21,365 nucleotides of DNA from Clostridiales bacterium (GTDB lineage: Bacteria > Bacillota > Clostridia > Oscillospirales > Oscillospiraceae): assembly GCA_021200895.1 (NCBI GenBank), contig JAJQFX010000105.1, positions 1 through 21,365 of the forward strand. Direction: 5' to 3'. A program made the translations under genes and the position numbers. The notes under the pieces are model-generated. The model had not been told where the DNA came from. It searched no databases and saw only the letters and a program-made list of their open reading frames with translations. How positions within the stretch are numbered: the first letter of the stretch is position 1; the number at the start of each line of letters is the position of its first letter. Below are positions 16,106 to 21,365 of this stretch, piece after piece.

Positions 16106-18253
16106 TTACGCGCTCTTTGCTTTCTTCTTGTACGCCCTTCGCTTGTAGCAGACCGCCGCATTGTAAACCTGCCAGCGCTCGGTGATGCTCTCGACGCGGC
16201 CGTCCTCTGTTATGCGTCGATAGCCGAGGAAGTCGCACAGGCTCCGTTCGATGCCGGCCGTTTTGAACGCGACCCCAAAGTTTGAAAGGAACCGCATTTC
16301 GCTGCCGTCTGCCACGGCCTTGGGGAAGAAGGCCAGGTAGATGCCCTCGTCAAAGTCCAACAGGTCAGGAGCCTTGCTCAGCTGTTCGGCGGTGAGGCGA
16401 GGTTCTCCGCTGCGAAATCGCCCCTGCGCCCGCATGAATGATTTTTCGTTTGCGTCTGTGAACGCAGTCCCCGCTATATCCCGTCCGTTGACGTTTAGCT
16501 TCATCCCCGCCCTGTTCTGTTCTGGCAAGGCAAGCAGGCATTCGAGAAACAGGTCGAAGTTCTCTTTCATCGTGACTGTGGCCTCCTGGTCGCCCTCCAG
16601 GGCTGCCTTCTCCTTGTACAGGGCCTCGATTTTGTGCTGGATGTCCTCGGCGAGCTTCGCGTAAAGGTCAGCCGCTGATTCCGTCGGCTGTTCGTACTCC
16701 AACCCCAGTTCCCGCGCATCGTACATAGCTGCGGTTTCCTCGCTGATCGCCGCCACTTTGTTCTCCAGGGCATCTTCCTTTTGCGCCTTGAGGGCTTCGA
16801 TTTCCTGGTTGAGCAGCGCCAGTCGGCGGGAGGTCACATCTCCCGCTCCGTTCTTCCCAAGGGAATCCTCGTAGACCGCCTTCAGCGCCGCTTTGAACTC
16901 GTTCACGAAGCCGCTCTCATCACCCTTTTCTTCGTACTCCCGCTTTAACCGGTAGAGCAGTTCCATGAAGCTCTGCTTGATGGCTACCTCGTGGAGAACC
17001 TTCGCGGGACACCGCTCTTCGTTGGCCTTCCGTTCCTCATCGGAGAGCCGTCCGTTCTTTCCCCGGCGCTCGTACTTTGTTTCGCACCGCCAGATGGGGT
17101 AATTGAAGTAATATTTCTCGCTGAATTGCCCACCCGGAATGCCTTCGGAGGCAAGGCAGCGGCTGCCGCTGTAGCCCGCGGCGTCCATAGTGTAGGAGGC
17201 CCTGCGGTACTTTGCGCCGCAAACGCCGCAGTAGATGTTATGGAGCGGGCTTTTGTGCCTGCGCTTTGCCGGTTCCTTCCCTTTGCCCTTCGGTTCCCGG
17301 TTGTGCAGCCCGTCCAGCCTTGCCTGGGCCTTGTCCCAGGTGATGCGGTCAATGATGCCCACATGGTGGTTGTAAAGGTAATAGCGGGGCGCCTGGCCGG
17401 TGTTCTTTACCGATTTATGGGTCAGGAAACTCTCCGTGACCGTCTTTTGCATCTCCACGTCCCCGACGTACTTTTCGTTGCGGAGGATGCCCAGGACGGA
17501 GCCGGTCGTCCAGGGGTTCTGCATTACGGTGGTAAACCCCAGCCTGTTCAGTTCCTTTGCCACCGCCGTGGCGCTCATGCCATCAACATAGTGTTCAAAA
17601 ATGAACCGCACCACCTTTGCCTGCTCTTCATCGATCAGCCACGCACCGTCTGGCCCCTTGCTGTAGCTCAGCATTCTGTTGAGGTTCGCGATTGGAATGC
17701 CCTGCTTGAACAGCCGTTCGATTGACCAGCGGATATTCGTGGAAATGCCCCTGGATTCCTCCTGGGCGATGGCGGAAAGAATGGTCAGCACCAGTTCGCC
17801 CTTCGCGTCCAGACTGTCGAGGTTTTCCTTCTCGAAGAATACGCCTACAGGCGGATGCAGCTCCTTCAGCTTCCTGACGCAGGAAAGGGCGTCCACTGTG
17901 TTTCTGGCAAAACGGCTGATGGATTTTGTGATGATGTAATCGATAGTGCCGTTCTCCGCCGCTTCCATCATTGCGTTGAACTGCACTCTGCGTTTTCTGG
18001 ATGTGCCGGAGATGCCTTCGTCTGCGAACATCCCCGCGAAGGTCCAGTTGGGATTTTTGTTGATTAGGTCGCTGTAATAGCTGCACTGGGTCGCGTAGGA
18101 ACCCTGCTGACTTTCCTCCTGCGTGGAAACCCGGCCATAGGCGGCTACCCTGATGTTCTGTGCCGTCCGAAGCTGTCCGCCTGCCTGCTCCGCCCTCTGT
18201 GTGGCGGGGATGCACTGGACACTCCCTGTTGCTGTCATTGTCCTTGGATTCAT
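16106..18253 (-). CDS. Large serine recombinase (resolvase/recombinase/zinc-ribbon family)
   Basis: A 715-residue site-specific recombinase. The catalytic resolvase domain begins at about residue 34 with VAAYGRVSTQEESQQGSY (nucleophile Ser43), continuing through FADEGISGTS and ITKSISRFARNTVDALS. A recombinase domain (KGPDGAWLIDEEQAKVVRFI; NEKYVGDVEMQKT) and a zinc ribbon starting CGVCGAKYRR follow, then a long coiled-coil segment rich in Glu, Lys and Ala (about residues 480-570). It would cut and join DNA at att sites, as in integrative elements, prophages or Tn4451-like elements. ATG 18253 has AGGAGG 11 bases upstream; Met6 is an alternative. It sits behind a second recombinase with a terminator between them. 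Base composition resembles the rpmF side, not the polysaccharide genes. Confidence 0.9.
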   Translation of the reverse strand: MNPRTMTATGSVQCIPATQRAEQAGGQLRTAQNIRVAAYGRVSTQEESQQGSYATQCSYYSDLINKNPNWTFAGMFADEGISGTSRKRRVQFNAMMEAAENGTIDYIITKSISRFARNTVDALSCVRKLKELHPPVGVFFEKENLDSLDAKGELVLTILSAIAQEESRGISTNIRWSIERLFKQGIPIANLNRMLSYSKGPDGAWLIDEEQAKVVRFIFEHYVDGMSATAVAKELNRLGFTTVMQNPWTTGSVLGILRNEKYVGDVEMQKTVTESFLTHKSVKNTGQAPRYYLYNHHVGIIDRITWDKAQARLDGLHNREPKGKGKEPAKRRHKSPLHNIYCGVCGAKYRRASYTMDAAGYSGSRCLASEGIPGGQFSEKYYFNYPIWRCETKYERRGKNGRLSDEERKANEERCPAKVLHEVAIKQSFMELLYRLKREYEEKGDESGFVNEFKAALKAVYEDSLGKNGAGDVTSRRLALLNQEIEALKAQKEDALENKVAAISEETAAMYDARELGLEYEQPTESAADLYAKLAEDIQHKIEALYKEKAALEGDQEATVTMKENFDLFLECLLALPEQNRAGMKLNVNGRDIAGTAFTDANEKSFMRAQGRFRSGEPRLTAEQLSKAPDLLDFDEGIYLAFFPKAVADGSEMRFLSNFGVAFKTAGIERSLCDFLGYRRITEDGRVESITERWQVYNAAVCYKRRAYKKKAKSA

Positions 18254-18318
18254 CCTTGCGTTGTCCTCCTCTTCCCGTTAGCGCTGTTTGAAGCTGCACG
18301 GTCAAGTTGTCTAAGGGT

Positions 18319-18345
18319 AAAAAAATGAGAACGGCTTACGCCGTT
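18319..18345 (-). terminator. Rho-independent terminator between the two recombinases
   Basis: In minus sense AACGGC-GTAA-GCCGTT is followed by CTCA and seven T. The stem overlaps the stop codon of the upstream recombinase, so the two recombinases are probably transcribed separately or with attenuation. Confidence 0.75.
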
Positions 18346-20108
18346 TAGAAATAGTCATGCCCGAGCCGGTGATCCTTCACCACATCGTGCAATTCCACAT
18401 CCGAGCTTACATCATCAAACCAGCGCATGGTGAAGCGCTTGGCATTGTGGACGGTGATGGAGAGGATAAACGCCTTGACATACGCGGCCGTCAGCCTCTC
18501 GATAAAGGTATCGAGTCCTTCCCGTCCGTCCGGCAGCGTTTTCATCCACTGGATAGCGTCTGCTCTCCATTTGTAATTTTCTTCCAGCATCCTCCAGTAG
18601 CGTTCCTTGTGCTCTGCCTCCGCGCTGAGCGCCGCTTCCTTTTCCGCAATGGCCGCCAGCCTTTTGTCACAGGCCGCCAGCTCCTTTGCGAGGGCTTCCG
18701 CTTCTTCCAGCCCATCTCCGAATACATCGGCCCGTACCTGCTGTGTTCCAAGCCTGGCCTGGGCCAGCTGCTTCTTTCGCTCCGCATTGTTTCGCTCTAA
18801 AAACAAAATCTGCGTCCTGCGCTGCATCATGGCGCGGTCACTCTCGTTATAATCGGAACCCTGTAAGTGCTCCAGCCTTGCACGGATGTCCGCCACGAAG
18901 CTGCGGCTGAACCGCTCCCACAAGCCCTTCTTCACAGCGTTCACCACCTGCTCCTCGTACAGGGGATCATTGCGGCAGATCACCTTCCCGTTGTTCCGCG
19001 CTGTAGACGGACAGAACCAAATGGCGTTGTGGCCGGTGTTTCTGACATTGAATACCCGGCCGCAATGAGGGCATAGGAGCTGACCGGAAAGCGGGTAGCG
19101 GTTCGGTGTTCCGCCGCCGCCCTTCCACTTGCTCTGCGCCTCCTCATAAAGCGTGCGGCCCACGATGGCCGGATGGTGGTTTTGAATGTAATACTGGGGC
19201 CGCTCGCCCCGGTTGACCCTTGCCTTGTGGCTCAGGTAATCTTCTGTATAGGTTTTCTGCGCTATCGCATCTCCACAGTAGCGCTCGTTCCGAATCATTC
19301 GCCCGATACGGGCGCCCGTCCAGCCCTCGTCCAGTCCTTCCTTCAGGCGGCAGGTCTTTGTCCGCCTTAGCGTGGGGGCTGGGACATTGTCGCGGTTTAA
19401 TCCCCTCGCGATGTCCCGCGGCTTCACGCCGCTGGCTGCTTCCACAAAAATGCGCCGCACCACGGGCGCCTCTTCCGCGACGACCGCGACCCGCCGCCTC
19501 CTGTAACCGCTGGCCGTGGTTTCAAGAGCGTCGTCTCCGTCCGCAAAGCGGTACCCGTAGATGGCAAAATTTGCGGTGTCGCCCCTGGGAAAGCGCACCT
19601 GCTGCCCCCAGCGGATGTTGGAGGAGATGGTGCGTGATTCCTCCTGGGCGATGGCGGCAAGGGTCGTCAGCACGAACTCGCTGAGTTCGTCGGCGCTGTC
19701 CAGGGCCTCCTTCTCAAAGAGGATGGTCACGCCACATTCCTTCAGGCGGTTCATCGCATCCAGGAAGTCGATGGTGTTCCGGGCAAAGCGGGAAATGGAT
19801 TTGACGATGATGCGGTCGAGTTTGCCCTCCTTGCAGTGGCGCAGGAGCCGCTGGAATCCCACACGATGCCTGTCCGAGGTGGCGGAGATGCCGTAATCGA
19901 AGTAGATGCCTGCGGATACCCAGCTGGGGTTCTACGCGAGGAGGCCCGTAAAGTACCGTTCCTGTAGCGCGTAAGAATCCTCCTGATTCTCATGCTCCGA
20001 GGAAACTCTGATGTATGCCGCCACCCTTAGGCAGGCGGCCTTTGGCTGTCCCGCCGTCGCTTCCGCAACCCCCGCCGGGAAGTCCTGCGTTCTGAATTTG
20101 CCTTCCAT
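18345..20108 (-). pseudogene. Large serine recombinase interrupted by an in-frame amber codon
   Basis: Resolvase domain starts VAAYIRVSSEHENQEDSYAL (nucleophile Ser36 counted from the ATG at 20108, which has AGAAAGGAG upstream). The frame then meets TAG at 19932-19934 (codon 59) and continues without any phase change as NPSWVSAGIYFDYGISATSD, ITKS-like IVKSISRFARNTIDFLDAM, a recombinase domain (RNERYCGDAIAQKTYTEDYL), a zinc ribbon (LLCPHCGRVFN … WFCPS) and a coiled coil. Undisrupted length would be 587 residues. A single base change (for example CAG to TAG) explains it. Downstream, only a 505-residue ORF without the active Ser is left, so the enzyme should be dead unless the amber codon is suppressed. 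Partner of the intact recombinase at 16106-18253. Confidence 0.85.
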
Positions 20109-20300
20109 TTTTTCTCCTTTCTGCGTATATACAGTTGCAGCCCTCTGTGTCCTGACTTTCCACGCCGCCAGGGGAGGCCCGCCGCAGCGTCCCGCTGCTT
20201 GTGAACGTAGTGACATAGTACCATTATTTTCAAATAGTATCTAGTCATGGAAGGAGAATCGTCAGCCCACAAGTTTGGCAGTTGCCCTCCAAATGGGCGC

Positions 20301-20330
20301 AAAAAAAAGAGCGGCTTTTTCAAGCCGCTC
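20301..20330 (-). terminator. Rho-independent terminator upstream of the recombinases
   Basis: In minus sense GAGCGGCTT pairs with AAGCCGCTC around a 4-base loop, followed by eight T (plus strand A8, 20301-20308). It is the second of two terminators in a row after rpmF. Confidence 0.85.
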
Positions 20331-20350
20331 TGAATGGGGTTCCTTAAATG

Positions 20351-20400
20351 AAAAAAACTCGCACAGGCAGGATGCAGCGGCATCCTGAGCCTGTACGAGT
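20351..20400 (-). terminator. Strong rho-independent terminator of the DUF177-rpmF operon
   Basis: A long, almost fully paired hairpin: in minus sense ACTCGTACAGGCTCAGGATG opposite CATCCTGCCTGTGCGAGT with a small loop, followed by seven T. It closes the rpmF transcript. Confidence 0.88.
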
Positions 20401-20494
20401 CTTTGCACTTATGCGATTGTATCGCCGCGTACATTGCCGCACGCAGCAGGGAAGAGGTCGGCCCAGTTCAGGGCCTTCTGCTCGATGGTCAAAC

Positions 20495-20689
20495 TCACTC
20501 AACGTCAGCGTTTGCCTCAACCTTCGCATAGGAGCGACCATCATACATACCACAGGAAGGGCAAATACGATGGGGCATACGGTATGCACCGCACTCCGGG
20601 CACTTGACCAGCTGGGGCGCGGTCAGCTTCCAGTTTGCGCGGCGCTTATCACGTCTTGCCTTGGACACCTTACTCTTCGGGACTGCCAT
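20495..20689 (-). CDS. rpmF: 50S ribosomal protein L32
   Basis: A 64-residue protein with the typical L32 start MAVPKSKVSKARRDKRRANW and the zinc-type pairs CPECG and CPSCG, ending in a short acidic tail. It is a structural protein of the large ribosomal subunit. ATG 20689 is preceded by GAGGAGGTG. It lies 41 bases behind the DUF177 gene, the usual arrangement in bacteria, and before a strong terminator. The next feature downstream is the recombinase block, so the rpmF 3' side is a plausible boundary of inserted DNA. Confidence 0.97.
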   Translation of the reverse strand: MAVPKSKVSKARRDKRRANWKLTAPQLVKCPECGAYRMPHRICPSCGMYDGRSYAKVEANADVE

Positions 20690-20730
20690 TTACGACACCT
20701 CCTCATTTCCACCCGCTTGGGGCTATTCAC

Positions 20731-21240
20731 TCACTCGTCCTGTTCCAGCAGCTTGGCAAGGACGGCAAACCTGGGGTCAAGCTCCGGCTTGCAGCCGCAG
20801 GGACCTTCGTTCAGGTCCTTACCGCATCTGGGGCAGCGGCCCTTGCAATCCTCCCGGCACAGGTTCTTCGTATCCATTGCGAGGATGACCTCGTCATGCA
20901 TCAGCTCGTCCACATCCAGCGTTGTGCCGTCCAGGACGATCAGCTCCATGTCGTCTGCGTCATCTTCGTTTTCCAGCTCAGTGACCAGCAAATGCTCCAC
21001 TTCCACTGTGGCGGCCCGCTGAAACGCCTTGCCGCAGCTGTCACAGTGCAAATGCAGATTTGTGGTAGCTGTCGCCTGAAACACCAGCATCTCCGCCCGG
21101 TTGTACACCGAGCCCTCAATATGAACCGGTTCCGGCAGCCTGTGTTCGCCGTAAAAGTCCAATTCGGATAAATCCAAATCAAAGGCGAAGGGAAGCGCCG
21201 CCCCCGGCGTATGAATGATGTTGCTTAATTCCAGACGCAT
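20731..21240 (-). CDS. yceD: DUF177 (YceD family) protein
   Basis: A 169-residue DUF177/YceD-family protein, nearly always found just before rpmF and implicated in large-subunit rRNA or ribosome assembly. Visible marks are CDSCGKAF in the middle, the acidic block ENEDDADDMELIVLDGTTLD, and a C-terminal cysteine cluster CREDCKGRCPRCGKDLNEGP followed by C-G-C, typical of the Gram-positive form. I chose ATG 21240 (GAGGTG 6 bases upstream) over an in-frame earlier codon at 21264, which lies almost inside the promoter. One transcript with rpmF is likely from the sigma-A promoter just upstream. Confidence 0.92.
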   Translation of the reverse strand: MRLELSNIIHTPGAALPFAFDLDLSELDFYGEHRLPEPVHIEGSVYNRAEMLVFQATATTNLHLHCDSCGKAFQRAATVEVEHLLVTELENEDDADDMELIVLDGTTLDVDELMHDEVILAMDTKNLCREDCKGRCPRCGKDLNEGPCGCKPELDPRFAVLAKLLEQDE

Positions 21241-21269
21241 ACTGCACCTCACATAATGATACAAGATGT

Positions 21270-21298
21270 ATTGTACCGCAAGTTCTTTTCCTTGTCAA
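21270..21298 (-). promoter_or_regulatory. Sigma-A promoter of the DUF177-rpmF operon
   Basis: In minus sense TTGACA (21298-21293) and TACAAT (21275-21270) are separated by exactly 17 bases, about 30 bases before the DUF177 start. One mismatch to the -10 consensus, none to the -35. Confidence 0.88.
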
Positions 21299-21365
21299 CC
21301 CTTTTTTCGTCTCTGCGTTGTCAAATGATGTGACCCCCGGCAGGAGGAGCATAAAACCTAAGATA

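Noticed and set aside
16991..17725. Long plus-strand reading frame (244 codons) opposite the intact recombinase
   Set aside because: It is a mirror of a GC-rich coding sequence, with no ribosome site or recognisable family; the minus-strand recombinase explains the openness.
20213..20245. Direct repeat ATAGTA…ATAGTAT as an attachment site of the recombinases
   Set aside because: Only six bases in AT-rich sequence, with no second copy at another boundary that I could find; insufficient.
20348..21022. Plus-strand reading frame of 224 codons across the rpmF region
   Set aside because: It runs through the terminator hairpin, rpmF and DUF177 in antisense and has no family resemblance.

Overview
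This window looks like a piece of chromosome from a gut-type Clostridia (Firmicutes, probably Oscillospirales or Lachnospirales). The reasons are strong AGGAGG-type ribosome sites, a textbook sigma-A promoter before a DUF177-rpmF pair, tandem large serine recombinases, and a surface-polysaccharide locus of Firmicutes type. Everything convincing is on the minus strand, so transcription runs from right to left. The right third (about 15.9-21.4 kb) is GC-rich; the polysaccharide locus (about 0-14.5 kb) is clearly AT-richer, as expected for an exchanged accessory locus.

Layout, in transcription order. (1) 21.3-20.3 kb: promoter, DUF177/YceD-family gene, rpmF (L32), then two strong terminators. 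(2) 20.1-16.1 kb: two large serine recombinases, each followed by a terminator; the first is interrupted by an in-frame amber codon. (3) 15.8-15.2 kb: a gene-free leader with repeated GTAGGGTAGAC-like boxes and an exact match to the 9-nt ops core. (4) 15.2-14.5 kb: a UDP-galactopyranose mutase cut off after 106 residues, then a small unknown gene. (5) 14.5 kb to the left edge: a tightly packed operon of a GT4 and a GT8 glycosyltransferase, two polysaccharide pyruvyl transferase-family proteins, a TagD-like cytidylyltransferase with a CDP-alcohol phosphatidyltransferase-family protein, three F420-hydrogenase-beta-like proteins, two Stealth-family phosphotransferases, a Wzy-type polymerase, a Wzx-type flippase and an acyltransferase remnant. 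Together they suggest a Wzx/Wzy-assembled cell-surface polymer with phosphodiester-linked sugars and glycerol-phosphate or similar and pyruvyl-type decorations. The actual structure cannot be read from the sequence.

The most interesting signal is a set of four long poly-G tracts (G9-G10 on the coding strand), all inside genes of the polysaccharide operon. Three sit at the natural 3' ends of unrelated genes (GT4, pyruvyl transferase, F420-beta-like) and share the same immediate flanks, ATTC-Gn-TATT. At the two sites that can be read fully, changing the tract length gives one frame in which the protein gains a 22- or 36-residue tail whose stop codon overlaps or abuts the start codon of the next gene. 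At the third, the corresponding frame stays open to the window edge. This looks like slipped-strand phase variation of C-terminal tails and possibly of translational coupling along the operon. The fourth tract lies inside a reading frame and would work as a plain ON/OFF switch.

Caution: five other genes carry a one-base contraction in an A/T run of 6-7 bases. That could be real switching or decay, or it could be long-read homopolymer error. The tract lengths reported here therefore need checking in accurate reads.
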